A DNA stretch of 64,000 bases from Methanoregula sp. (GCA_030694985.1 JAUYTV010000045.1:1-64000), one strand, 5' to 3'; shown: positions 1 through 10,184, counted from the first letter of the stretch. Notes: generated by a model not told the origin, from the letters alone. Translations and numbers: made by a program.

Positions 1-223
1 CTAACCTGATCCAAAGCGAGATCGTCTTGCCAATTGAGCCTAATTGCGCACATTTGACCTTCCGACGTTATTTTTTTGAATCCGGGCTCGCAGGAAAGAG
101 ATAAAAATGAATTTACATCCAATTGCCCTGAATTCCGCACATCTCCCGATCCCGGGTAAGACATACCCCGGATTGAAAACGCTAAAATGACCTCCATTTG
201 CCGAAAGGAGCCCGATTTAAAAT
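1..223. repeat. Direct repeat copy 1 (5' end may be cut by window edge)
   Basis: 'ctaacctgatccaaagcgagatcgtcttgccaattgagcctaattgcgcacatttgacc...' near-identical to 335-557, offset 334 bp, diverging after 'cccgattt'. Confidence 0.9.
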
Positions 224-334
224 ATCGCATCACTCCCGTAAGTCACATCCCCAAAAGAGTTTTGCCATCGACGTTGACCATCGGAACCCGGAGGGGGGAC
301 TCCCAAAACAGGGGTTCCTTTCGTTTTGCCTGCT

Positions 335-557
335 CTAACCTGATCCAAAGCGAGATCGTCTTGCCAATTGAGCCTAATTGCGCACATTTGACCCTCCGAC
401 GTTATTTTTTTGAATCCGGGCTCACATCGATGAGATAAAAATGAATTTACATCCATTTTCCCTGAATTCCGCACTTATCCCGATCCCAGGTAAGACATAC
501 TCCGGATTGAAAACGCTAAAATGACCTCCATTTGCTGAAAAGAGGCCGATTTGAAAG
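335..557. repeat. Direct repeat copy 2
   Basis: Near-identical to 1-223 with scattered substitutions. Confidence 0.9.
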
Positions 558-1504
558 ACGAGTTCCGGTCCCTTTTCGATACTCCTGAGAAATATCAGCA
601 CTGACGGAGACTACCCGGGAAAATGTGGAAATTTTGGGTTCATGAAGGGTTTGAAGGGTTCGTGGCGGGTTTGGCGGATTTATGTCGGGTCCTTGGGGGG
701 AAATAGTGAGGTCATGTGTTTTTTCATTAGACTGCTGACAAGCGCTGGTGGCTGCCCGTCAGATGATTTATACTGTACGTATATCTCTTAAGAAGACGGG
801 GAAGTTTATCGCCATAGACATTTCTTGGCAGTTTCATACAGCCATCAGTTCTTCTTTTAACCTGGTGCAGTCTGAGAAAACGGAGTCGATCCTTTGTTTT
901 GAAATGGCAGGATACTGCATCATGAACCATTTCATTGTGTTCTTTAAAACGTATCAGCTTGAGTGAATATCGACTACTGTAATGATCGTGGCTCGTAACC
1001 ACCTTACGGTGATTTTTCAATAATAAAAAAAATTACAGTGTCCTTGTATTTCGTCATTGATAATCCACATCTTTTCATACATATTCAATAGTTATGTTCA
1101 TCAACTTTTCAGTTGACAAAGAAATGTGTGCGGGGTAACTTAAAAAAATCTGGATGAATTCTGTGTCATTCCGGTACTCTGTGCTCCTTTGTTTGTAATG
1201 CGATTGTACACTCAAATTTAATTGATATTCTCATTGCAGTGCTTACTGTTGCTGTTTACTTTAGCTGATGAAAATGGCGGTCGTGAAACCGGTTTACCCA
1301 AAAACTTAAAGAGCCAATCGCGGATCCTGGCAGAATATAAGAAAACATGTCCAAAACTATCAAACACTTCGATTTTTAATTTACAAATCTGCCCGAATAC
1401 CAGATAACCGGCTCAATGCAGAAAAAATTTAATTTAAAACCAAAGAACGCTAAATAACAATATACATCTAATAAAATTACTACCGACATTTTACGGTGAA
1501 ACCA

Positions 1505-2182
1505 ATGAGTGACAACATTATCCTTCCCGACCAGCAGCCACTGGGTGCGGTGACTTTTGCAGAGAACCCGGAGCCGCGGTGCCCCTGTCTCTTATTGCTC
1601 GATACATCCGGATCGATGGCGGGACAACCCATTGCCGAACTCAATGCCGGGATCCGTGAATTTTACAATGAGTTGCAGACCGACTCGCTTGCAATCAAAC
1701 GTGTTGAGGTTGCCTTGCTCTCGTTTGGTCCGGTCAGACTCATCTCTGAGTTCAATACAGCAGAATGTTTCTTTGATCCAGAGCTCAAGGCTGACGGTGA
1801 CACACCTATGGGTGAAGCAATACAAAAAGGAATCGAACTCATAAAAACCCGAAAAGAACAATACCGGGCTAACGGCATCTCATTCTATCGGCCCTGGATC
1901 TTTCTTATCACTGATGGTGCACCAACTGATGCATGGCAGACTGCCGCTGCAATGGTCCGGGAAGGTGAGGATACAAAATCGTTTGCGTTCTTTGCTATCG
2001 GGGTCCACAAGGCAGACATGAAGATCTTAAAACAGATATCAGTACGGGATCCGGTAAAACTTCAGGGTTTGAAATTCCGCGAATTTTTCCAGTGGCTCTC
2101 AAACTCAATGAAATCAGCTTCGCGGAGCAATCCCGGTGACCGGATCATGCTCTCTCCACCTCTTGGCTGGAGTGAGATATGA
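1505..2182 (+). CDS. vWA domain protein, TerY/YegL-like
   Basis: MIDAS motif 'LLLLDTSGSMAGQPI', 'DGDTPMGEAI', 'LITDGAPTDAW'; ORF extends to GTG at 1496, ATG at 1505. Confidence 0.85.
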   Translation: MSDNIILPDQQPLGAVTFAENPEPRCPCLLLLDTSGSMAGQPIAELNAGIREFYNELQTDSLAIKRVEVALLSFGPVRLISEFNTAECFFDPELKADGDTPMGEAIQKGIELIKTRKEQYRANGISFYRPWIFLITDGAPTDAWQTAAAMVREGEDTKSFAFFAIGVHKADMKILKQISVRDPVKLQGLKFREFFQWLSNSMKSASRSNPGDRIMLSPPLGWSEI

Positions 2183-2943
2183 GATGGAAGTTTACTTGCA
2201 CATCTGTTACCGGAAAAGCACACACCGATCACGGAGAGAGCGGGCAGGATTTCTGCAGGGCTGGTACAATCCTGCTCTCGGATTCGGAATTTTTTATCGG
2301 GATTGCCGCTGATGGCGCTGGCAGCACAACGGACGGGGGGCGTGGGGCAGAAATTGCGAGTGGCACGCTTTATACCAAAATCATTGACGCAGTGCGAAAT
2401 ACTGGCGATTTATCGAGCATCACTGATGAGGATGTCAGGAACTGGATCACTGCGTCGCGCGAAGCGATCGTTGCTGATTCACAGGAAAGCAAGAAGCGGT
2501 TGAGAGAGTATGCCTGTACGATCCTCGGCTCGGTAGCCGGAAAAGATCGTGCGATTTTTTTCCAGATCGGTGATGGCGCTATCGTAACAGGTTCCGGTTC
2601 GGAGTACAATACAATTTTCTGGCCGGAACAGGGAGAATACGCCAACACTACGTTTTTTATCACGGATGAACAGTATCTCGATCATCTTAATGTACACCAT
2701 GCAGAATCACCAGACGAGATCGCGTTATTCACTGACGGCCTGCAAAACCTTGTCCTCTCGTTTGCGCAAAAAAAAGCCCATCCCGGTTTTTTTAAGCCGC
2801 TCTTTGAAGCTCTGAAAAAGAACCCGGTGGATGATTTCTCTGTTTTTTCTGCACAACTTAATCATTTTCTTTCCCGTGACGATATCACAGCGAGAAGCGA
2901 CGATGACAAAACACTCGTCCTTGCTCTGCGCATGACAGGTTGA
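2179..2943 (+). CDS. PP2C-family Ser/Thr phosphatase (YegK-like)
   Basis: 'GIAADGAGSTTDGGRGAEIAS', 'FFQIGDGAIV', 'ALFTDGLQNLVL'; 4-bp overlap with upstream vWA gene. Confidence 0.85.
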   Translation: MRWKFTCTSVTGKAHTDHGESGQDFCRAGTILLSDSEFFIGIAADGAGSTTDGGRGAEIASGTLYTKIIDAVRNTGDLSSITDEDVRNWITASREAIVADSQESKKRLREYACTILGSVAGKDRAIFFQIGDGAIVTGSGSEYNTIFWPEQGEYANTTFFITDEQYLDHLNVHHAESPDEIALFTDGLQNLVLSFAQKKAHPGFFKPLFEALKKNPVDDFSVFSAQLNHFLSRDDITARSDDDKTLVLALRMTG

Positions 2944-2947
2944 TTTT

Positions 2948-4966
2948 ATGGCGTCTGTTCCCCTCAAACCATTTTTAGATAGTTCCGGCACAAGGATCCT
3001 GCTCGGAAAAAAGATCGGGAGCGGAGGAGAAGGGGATGTGTATGAGATCCTTCCTCTGCACCAGAACCTTGTTGCCAAGATCTATCATAAACCGCTTGAA
3101 GCGCACAAGCAGGAGAAATTACTCTTAATGGTGAGAGGGTGCAATGACGAGCTCAAGAGCATTTCGGCATGGCCAACCGAGGTCCTCCGTGCCCGCGAAG
3201 GGGGTCCGGTTGTAGGCTTTCTCATGCCAAAAATCAGCGATTACGAACCGGTGCACAAAGTGTACGGGCCAACGCATCGGAAAGAACACTTCCCCCACGC
3301 GGACTGGCGGTTTCTGGTGCGCACAGCAAAAAACCTCGCAGCCGCATTTTTCGTAATTCACAAATTCGGGTACGTGATTGGCGATGTCAACGAGGGAAAC
3401 ATACTTGTCAACAATGAAGCCTGTGTCCGGCTGATCGACTGCGACTCGTTCCAGGTCCGGACAAACAAACGACTCTATTACTGTGAAGTTGGCGTAGCCC
3501 AGTTCACCCCGCCCGAGATCCAGAACTCGAAAAATTTTAAGATGGAGCGAACGGCAAACCATGACAATTTCGGGCTTTCTATCCTGTTTTTTCAGCTTCT
3601 CTTCTTTGGAAGGCATCCCTTCTCGGGCGTTTACGGTGGAAAAGAGGATATGCCGCTCGATAAGGCCATTGCCGAATTCCGGTTTGCATATGGTAAAAAT
3701 TCCCCGCTAAAATCCATCTCTCCTCCGCCAAACTCTGTGGGGCTTTCCGTTGTCCCCCATGATGTGGCCGGGCTTTTTGAGCGCGCTTTTTCTGAGACGG
3801 GAGCTAGTTATTCCGGCCGTCCCATTGCCGGGGACTGGTGGGACGCATTTGAATCCCTTGAAAAACGGATGAGACGGTGCAGTGCAGACTCCGTTCACAG
3901 TTACTATTCAGGACTTGCGACATGCCCGTGGTGCAGGCTCGAAGAAAGTTCCGGTCTCTTACTCTTCTTAAGCGCAGACCGGATCACAAAAATTGATCTC
4001 CATCGTGAGTGGCTGAAAGTAGAAGCAATCGCATCTCCGGGACCGATTCCACATATCAGCCTTGGAACATTCATCCCTCATCTTGCGCCGCTTGCTCCTG
4101 ATATTAAACGATCCCTTGACTTCAGGAGTTTCCGCCAGATTGCCGGCATAGCAATAATTGCAGGATGCGTGGTGATGGCACTGGGTGAGATGATAACTGA
4201 CTATCTCATGCTCCTGCCGGTTGTCATTGTTGTGATGGCACTGTTCCTGTATCCGGGCGAAGCTGCTGACGAGAAGAAAAAAAGATTGGGAAATCTTACC
4301 AGCGCCCGGTATATGTGGGATTTGTGGAACAAAAAGTGGATAGCCGAAGCGGGTGATTCAGCATTTATCACCCAGCTGAATCAGCTGCGGGATCTTAAGA
4401 GAAAATATGAAAGTATTGATCGGGAATACAGGACAAGCCTCCTCTCTTTAGAGAGAACGATGAAAGAGCGGCAGCTAAAAAAATTCCTTGAGCACTGCAG
4501 CATAAACACCTGTACATTACCACGGCTCAATACCGGACTGAAAAATATCTTAAAGTCTTTGGGGATCGAGACTGCTGCTGATATCACCCGGAATCAGTTA
4601 CTCGGCATTCCCCAGCTTGACAACACCCTCACTAACGAACTCATCGCATGGCGGGACAAAATGGAGAGGAATTTCCTCTTCGATCCTACACAAGGAATCG
4701 ATCGATCCGATCTCCAGACTCTAATCCATAAGTACCAGCCGATGATAAAACCCGTAGAGCGGGATCTTTTAACCGGGACTTTGAAGTTGCACAGGATTCA
4801 GGAAAATATCTTAAAGAAACGGATCACACTAAGGCCCGCTGTTGAAAAGCGGGCACGGGAACTCGCACAGGCAGAAGCGGATTTCGAAATTTTTTACCAT
4901 ACCCCGGAAGAATTGATCAAGCAGGAGATTGTCGGGATTTTTCATCCAGGAAAATATTCCCGGTAA
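2948..4966 (+). CDS. Ser/Thr kinase-like protein with TM segments and C-terminal helix-hairpin-helix (YegI/TerY-P kinase-like)
   Basis: Gly loop 'GSGGEGDVYEI', 'VAKIYHK', catalytic 'YVIGDVNEGNILV', 'RLIDCDSFQV'; hydrophobic segments about aa 400-440; HhH-like 'LKSLGIETAADITRNQLLGIPQL'. Confidence 0.85.
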   Translation: MASVPLKPFLDSSGTRILLGKKIGSGGEGDVYEILPLHQNLVAKIYHKPLEAHKQEKLLLMVRGCNDELKSISAWPTEVLRAREGGPVVGFLMPKISDYEPVHKVYGPTHRKEHFPHADWRFLVRTAKNLAAAFFVIHKFGYVIGDVNEGNILVNNEACVRLIDCDSFQVRTNKRLYYCEVGVAQFTPPEIQNSKNFKMERTANHDNFGLSILFFQLLFFGRHPFSGVYGGKEDMPLDKAIAEFRFAYGKNSPLKSISPPPNSVGLSVVPHDVAGLFERAFSETGASYSGRPIAGDWWDAFESLEKRMRRCSADSVHSYYSGLATCPWCRLEESSGLLLFLSADRITKIDLHREWLKVEAIASPGPIPHISLGTFIPHLAPLAPDIKRSLDFRSFRQIAGIAIIAGCVVMALGEMITDYLMLLPVVIVVMALFLYPGEAADEKKKRLGNLTSARYMWDLWNKKWIAEAGDSAFITQLNQLRDLKRKYESIDREYRTSLLSLERTMKERQLKKFLEHCSINTCTLPRLNTGLKNILKSLGIETAADITRNQLLGIPQLDNTLTNELIAWRDKMERNFLFDPTQGIDRSDLQTLIHKYQPMIKPVERDLLTGTLKLHRIQENILKKRITLRPAVEKRARELAQAEADFEIFYHTPEELIKQEIVGIFHPGKYSR

Positions 4967-5199
4967 GAGAACACAATTATCAATGGAATTTTTTTTTTTT
5001 TGCTTTGCATGAGAGAGTATACTGGGGATGATGGCTGAGACGGATAAAAGTAATTAATGCGGTTAAGATATTTTAAAGTCGGCCAGATCGTTTGATTCCC
5101 ACATCCTTCTGATGATACAACCGGTAATTTTCGTAACCAGATATCCCGGAAAATAAAAACGATATTCTTTTTAAGTCATATATCGACAATTACTATGCC

Positions 5200-5216
5200 A
5201 TGCTATATCATAGCAT
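5200..5216. promoter_or_regulatory. Palindromic operator candidate ATGCTA-TATCA-TAGCAT
   Basis: Perfect inverted repeat directly upstream of the ORF at 5229. Confidence 0.6.
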
Positions 5217-5228
5217 AGGGGATTTGAA

Positions 5229-6557
5229 ATGAAATACCAGGTTCTCTTCATCGCGGTTCTGCTTGTCATGGCCGCACTCATCGCCGGCTGTACCCAGCCG
5301 GCAGCTACGCAGCAGACAACGACGGCATCTCAAGGGATAATCAAAATCGGTGTTATCGTATCACAGACCGGCCCGGCAAGCAATGTGGGCAATAACATGT
5401 GGCAATCGGCCCAGGTTGCAGCCGATAAGATCAATGCTGCGGGTGGAGTAGCCTTAAAAGACGGAACAAACGCCCAGATCAAGCTGATCGTTGGGGATGA
5501 CGAATCCACACAAGCGGGTGGCCAGAAAGCGGCAACCAAGCTTATCACTGATGACAAAGTAGACATCCTTGTCGGAGGGTATTCCAGCGCAGTTACTTCC
5601 TCGTATCAGCAGACCATTGCGGAGTATAAGATACCTTACATCGTCACTGGCGCATCGAGCCCTATCATCACTCACCGTACCGACATCGATACAAGTTACA
5701 TCTTCCACCACTGCCCGACCACTGATACCTACGGCCAGTACACTACGACCTTCATAGATCAGGTTATCCGGTCAGCGATTACAAAGAAGTATGGTTTTGC
5801 CGCTGACCGCCCGCTCCGGCTCGCGCTCCTGTACCAGGATACCGCTTTTGGTAAGGGTGTTCAGACTGCAGTGAACAATACCATCACAAAGGAGAAGCTC
5901 AATATCCAGCTCGTCTCGCAGCAGAGTTTCAAAATGGGCGAGAGCGATTTCCGGACCCCGTTAACCGTAATCAAGGCGACAAACCCGGATGCAGTCTACA
6001 TAGCGGCATTCCCTAATGAAGGCGCTCCAATCATCACACAGGCACGCCGGGATATCGGACTGAATACGATATTTTTAAATGTAGAAAACAATGACAATGC
6101 CCAATTCTACAAAGACCTCGGTCAGTACGGAGATGGGGCTATTATCGAGAGCCGGTTCTCGCCCTATACTGCACCGGCCGGTGCAGTTGCAGATGCCCAG
6201 AACGCATTTAAGCAGGCATACTTTACACGGTTTGGCACATACCCGGACATGATGGGTGCGTCTACCTATGAGGGAGTGTACATTGCTGCAAAAGCTATCG
6301 GGAATGCGGGAACCACCGATAAGGCAACTGTCAGGCTGGCACTCGTAAACCTGAAGATGCCACAAGTCATCGAGGCAATGAAGGACCAGACCATCTCGTT
6401 CTCACCGGACTTCCGGGAATCAACCTTTGACCTCTGGATGGAACAGCTATCGTTCAACCAGACCCTTGGTGAGACACGACCCACAATCGTCTGGCCGGAC
6501 AACCTCAAGACAACGGACTTTACCCTGCCTTCCTGGTACAAAGCCGGAAGCGCTTGA
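5229..6557 (+). CDS. ABC transporter substrate-binding lipoprotein, branched-chain amino acid/amide family
   Basis: Lipobox 'LIAGCTQ', 'IKIGVIVSQTGPASNVG' type I periplasmic binding fold; followed by LivHM. Confidence 0.9.
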   Translation: MKYQVLFIAVLLVMAALIAGCTQPAATQQTTTASQGIIKIGVIVSQTGPASNVGNNMWQSAQVAADKINAAGGVALKDGTNAQIKLIVGDDESTQAGGQKAATKLITDDKVDILVGGYSSAVTSSYQQTIAEYKIPYIVTGASSPIITHRTDIDTSYIFHHCPTTDTYGQYTTTFIDQVIRSAITKKYGFAADRPLRLALLYQDTAFGKGVQTAVNNTITKEKLNIQLVSQQSFKMGESDFRTPLTVIKATNPDAVYIAAFPNEGAPIITQARRDIGLNTIFLNVENNDNAQFYKDLGQYGDGAIIESRFSPYTAPAGAVADAQNAFKQAYFTRFGTYPDMMGASTYEGVYIAAKAIGNAGTTDKATVRLALVNLKMPQVIEAMKDQTISFSPDFRESTFDLWMEQLSFNQTLGETRPTIVWPDNLKTTDFTLPSWYKAGSA

Positions 6558-6614
6558 AATCCGATACACTCCATTTTTATTACAGGCAGTATGATTTTAA
6601 GACAATAAAAAAAC

Positions 6615-7505
6615 ATGCGGGTGACAATGGACGACATTGGGATATTTTTACAGATCCTGTTCTGGGGACTGTATGCCGGCTGTATCTATATCCTGCTTGC
6701 CACCGGCCTTAACCTTATCTTTGGGGTCATGAAGATCGTAAACTTCGCGCACGGGGAGTTCCTGATGATCGGTGCTTACATCACCGCCACGATCTTTCTT
6801 TTAACCGGCATCAATCCCTATGTAATCCTTTTATTGTCCATGCTCGCCCTCATCGGAATCGGGGCAGTTGTCGAACGGCTTTGTTTCCGTCCGATCCTCG
6901 GCACCGGCAAACTCAACGAGATCTTCCTCTCCATCGGGCTCATCTATGTCTTTCAGAACGGGGCTGCAATGGTATGGGGTGATGCATGGCAAAGCGTAAA
7001 GAGCCCCTATGATGGTATCACAGTTCCTGTAGGTTCACTCAACGTCCCCATCGACTACATCATCATCATTGCGTTTACTGCTGCTATCCTCATTGCCCTG
7101 TTCATCTTCCTCAAAAAAACGAGGATTGGCATGGAGATGCGGGCAACAAGCCAGAACCGGAAAGGGGCTATGCTCATTGGTATCAATGTCGAACGGATAG
7201 ACGTCATCAGCTTTGGTATCGGATGCGCACTTGCGGCTGCTGCAGGGACGCTCTGGGTGGTGAGCGGACAGGTCTTTAACCCGTATATGGGATCGATTCC
7301 TGCAGTCAAGGCCTTTGCTATCATTATTCTCGGCGGGCTTGGCAGTATTCCGGGCGCTATCATTGGCGGGCTCTTAATGGGTATTGCCGAGAACAGCGCG
7401 GCATTCTATCTCGGCGGGGTATGGAAAGACGCGGTCTCGTTTATTATCCTCATTGTTGTACTCGTAGTACGGCCAACCGGATTATTCGGGGAGAAGGGGG
7501 AGTGA
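6615..7505 (+). CDS. Branched-chain amino acid ABC permease (LivH-like)
   Basis: 'LATGLNLIFGVMKIVNFAHGEFLMIGAY' signature. Confidence 0.92.
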   Translation: MRVTMDDIGIFLQILFWGLYAGCIYILLATGLNLIFGVMKIVNFAHGEFLMIGAYITATIFLLTGINPYVILLLSMLALIGIGAVVERLCFRPILGTGKLNEIFLSIGLIYVFQNGAAMVWGDAWQSVKSPYDGITVPVGSLNVPIDYIIIIAFTAAILIALFIFLKKTRIGMEMRATSQNRKGAMLIGINVERIDVISFGIGCALAAAAGTLWVVSGQVFNPYMGSIPAVKAFAIIILGGLGSIPGAIIGGLLMGIAENSAAFYLGGVWKDAVSFIILIVVLVVRPTGLFGEKGE

Positions 7506-7509
7506 AAAT

Positions 7510-8499
7510 TTGAATTTCGGACGGGATAAACTGATAAAATACGGACTCGTTGCAACACTCGCCATTGCAGCAGCTTTCCCGTTCCTGTCTGACAGCATGT
7601 TCCTTTTGAACCTCCTTGTCCTGATGCTTATCTCCATCATCTTTGCATCGGCATGGAACCTTCTCGCATTCTCCGGGCAGGGTTCGCTCGGTCACGCCGC
7701 ATTCCTTGGAATTGGCGCATATGCTTCCACCCTGATTGCGATTCAGAGCGGGATTTCGCCGTTCATTACTATCTTTCTCGGGGCCACTGTTGCCGCGTTC
7801 ATAGGTGTCCTCATCGGGCTTACCTGCGTCCGGCTCAAAGAGTGGTTCCTTGCGATGGTGACATTCGGGTTTGCAATCATCGTCCAGGCACTGACTGTCA
7901 GCGTACTCGCCCCGATGACGGGGGGCTGGGATGGGATCGCATCGCCCCGGCTTGTAAGCCCGTCCATACCCGGATACCAGCTCATCGAATACTACGCAAT
8001 CCTTGTCATTACCATTGCATCTTTAATCGCAATCTGGTATATTATGAAGTCCCGTCTCGGGCTTGCATTCCTCGCGATCCGGGAGAACGAGTTAGAAGCC
8101 CGTGCTTCCGGAGTGGATCCTGTCCGATACCGGCTCATCGCATTTGCCATGAGTGCATACCTTGCCGGAGTTGCCGGGGCTTTGCAAATCCATCATATCG
8201 GTTACATTACACCGGAATTGTATGGTGTTGACAATTCGTTCTGGCCAATTACCTTTGTAATTCTTGGCGGTCTAGGCACCCTTGCAGGGCCGGTTATCGG
8301 GACGATTGTTCTTACCATCATCTGGGAGGGGTTAAAGGCAACCGGGCTCACTTTCGGGAGATACGTAATTGTCGGGTTCATTCTTATCCTCACGATCATC
8401 TTCCTCCCAAAGGGGCTTGTGAATTTGCCGGAACGGTTGCAGGTATGGTGGAGGGGACGTGGAAGGAAAGAGACTTTTGTGGAGCCTCAAAGGGAATAA
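7510..8499 (+). CDS. Branched-chain amino acid ABC permease (LivM-like)
   Basis: 'WNLLAFSGQGSLGHAAFLGIGAY'. Confidence 0.92.
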   Translation: MNFGRDKLIKYGLVATLAIAAAFPFLSDSMFLLNLLVLMLISIIFASAWNLLAFSGQGSLGHAAFLGIGAYASTLIAIQSGISPFITIFLGATVAAFIGVLIGLTCVRLKEWFLAMVTFGFAIIVQALTVSVLAPMTGGWDGIASPRLVSPSIPGYQLIEYYAILVITIASLIAIWYIMKSRLGLAFLAIRENELEARASGVDPVRYRLIAFAMSAYLAGVAGALQIHHIGYITPELYGVDNSFWPITFVILGGLGTLAGPVIGTIVLTIIWEGLKATGLTFGRYVIVGFILILTIIFLPKGLVNLPERLQVWWRGRGRKETFVEPQRE

Positions 8500-8515
8500 A
8501 CACTGACTTGCGTCT

Positions 8516-9211
8516 TTAGAATCCGAGGTACGCCTTCTGGATGTGCGGATCGCGCTTGAGCTCCTTTGCCTTTCCCTCTTTAATTATCCTCCCGTTCTCA
8601 AGCACATACCCCCGGTGACACATATCGAGCGCGTGCCTGACGTTCTGCTCAAGCAGAAAAATTGTCATCCCTTCCCTGCCAAGCTGTTCGAGTGACCTGA
8701 AAACCTGTCCAACAAGAATGGGCGAGAGACCGGTTGAAGGTTCATCAAGGATTAGGAGCCGGGGTCGTGACATCAGTGCCCGGCCGATAGCAAGCATCTG
8801 CTGCTCACCGCCACTAAGCGTTCCGGCCATCTGGTTTTTTCGCTCCTGCAGGATTGGGAATAACTGGAAAATATGTGCAAGGGTCTTTTCTGTTTCATCT
8901 TGTCCAATCCTTCCAAGAAGGAGGTTCTCTTTGACCGGCATCTTAGAGAAGATCTCGCGTTTCTCCGGAACGAGTGCGAGCCCTTTTTTAAATAGATCGT
9001 AAGGGGTATGACCGAGGATATCTTCTCCTTCAAATACAATTGAGCCCGAGGCTTTCCGGTTAAGCCCTATGATGGTCTCGACTGTCGTTGTCTTGCCGGC
9101 ACCATTTGGTCCGATCAGAGTCACAAGTTCGCCTTTCTTAACGTGAAAACTCAGGTCCCAGACGACCTGCAGGTTCCCGTGAAAAACATTGAGGTCGGTC
9201 ACTGCGAGCAT
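8516..9211 (-). CDS. ABC ATP-binding protein (LivF-like)
   Basis: Walker A 'GPNGAGKTTTVETI', 'LSGGEQQMLAIGRALMSRPRLLILDEPSTGLSP'. Confidence 0.92.
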   Translation of the reverse strand: MLAVTDLNVFHGNLQVVWDLSFHVKKGELVTLIGPNGAGKTTTVETIIGLNRKASGSIVFEGEDILGHTPYDLFKKGLALVPEKREIFSKMPVKENLLLGRIGQDETEKTLAHIFQLFPILQERKNQMAGTLSGGEQQMLAIGRALMSRPRLLILDEPSTGLSPILVGQVFRSLEQLGREGMTIFLLEQNVRHALDMCHRGYVLENGRIIKEGKAKELKRDPHIQKAYLGF

Positions 9212-9230
9212 GTTTTTTCCCTTTTTTTAG

Positions 9231-9947
9231 TTAAAACGCGTTGAAGTCACCAAGATATGTATCAATGACCTGCTGGTTATTCACAACCTCGTACGGTCGG
9301 CCGTCGGCGATCTTCTCGCCATGATCGAGTACTACGATGCGGTCAGAAACTCCCATAATGACACTCATGACGTGCTCGATAATAAGAATGGAAATTCCCT
9401 TGTTACGGATCTTCCGGATCAACTCCACGGCCTCTTTGCTCTCTTTTGGGTTGAGACCGGTGGTGAGTTCGTCAAGCAGCAGGAGTTTCGGGCGTGAAGC
9501 GAGCGCCCGGGCGAGCTGCAGTCGCTTGAGCTCAACGACATTTAAGTTACGGTTGAGGGTTTCGGCCTTCTCAAGGGGAAAGTTGACCTCATCAAGTATC
9601 AAAAGCGCCTGGGACTGTGCCTCTTTCATACCCGGCGCCGTGTCATTTCCAAAGAGCACCCCAATCATCACGCACTCTTTGGCGGTTAAGTCGGGAAATG
9701 ATTCAGCGATCTGAAACGTCTTTGCGATTCCCTTCCGGCATATCCGATCCGGTTTCATACCTGTAATGTCTTCACCACAGAATGATACCTTCCCGGATGT
9801 TGGAGGAGTGATACCGGATATAATGTTTAAGAGAGTTGTCTTTCCGGCACCGTTTGGTCCCACAAGACCTACGATCTGATCGTTTCCAATCTCAAGGTCT
9901 ACATTGTTCACTGCGGTTAGGCCACCGATCTGTTTGGTCACAGCCAA
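9231..9947 (-). CDS. ABC ATP-binding protein (LivG-like)
   Basis: 'GPNGAGKTTLLNIISG', 'LARALASRPKLLLLDELTTGLNP'. Confidence 0.9.
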   Translation of the reverse strand: MAVTKQIGGLTAVNNVDLEIGNDQIVGLVGPNGAGKTTLLNIISGITPPTSGKVSFCGEDITGMKPDRICRKGIAKTFQIAESFPDLTAKECVMIGVLFGNDTAPGMKEAQSQALLILDEVNFPLEKAETLNRNLNVVELKRLQLARALASRPKLLLLDELTTGLNPKESKEAVELIRKIRNKGISILIIEHVMSVIMGVSDRIVVLDHGEKIADGRPYEVVNNQQVIDTYLGDFNAF

Positions 9948-9996
9948 GAGACTTAGAATGTTTTAATACCCCCATCAGGTGCCGGTTTTTTTTACT

Positions 9997-10013
9997 GTGC
10001 TATAGTTTAGCAC
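9997..10013. promoter_or_regulatory. Palindromic operator candidate GTGCTA-TAGTT-TAGCAC
   Basis: Perfect inverted repeat upstream of the minus-strand ATPase pair; same core as 5200-5216. Confidence 0.6.
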
Positions 10014-10162
10014 GGAGGAGTATTAAACATATTTTAATGATGGATCACAGGTCCGGTTTTCTTTGAATCTGATTAACGTTGAGGAATTTTGGAGTTTATG
10101 AAAATGAATCGTATCATCCCTTACATTACACCGAACAATTTCGATTATGTTATATGTTAGCA

Positions 10163-10177
10163 TGCTACAAATTAACA
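10163..10177. promoter_or_regulatory. Operator candidate TGCTA-CAAAT-TAACA (one mismatch to core)
   Basis: Just upstream of the small ORF/SSF unit; overlaps TAGCATGCTA palindrome at 10158-10167. Confidence 0.45.
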
Positions 10178-10184
10178 TGGTACT

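Noticed and set aside
217-474. 85-aa minus-strand and 83-aa plus-strand ORFs in the repeat region
   Set aside because: They span repeat and inter-repeat sequence on both strands, with no motif or plausible start context; treated as noncoding.
727-1020. 97-aa minus-strand ORF in the left intergenic region
   Set aside because: Overlapped by a similarly sized opposite-strand ORF; no motif recognised; coding status cannot be supported.
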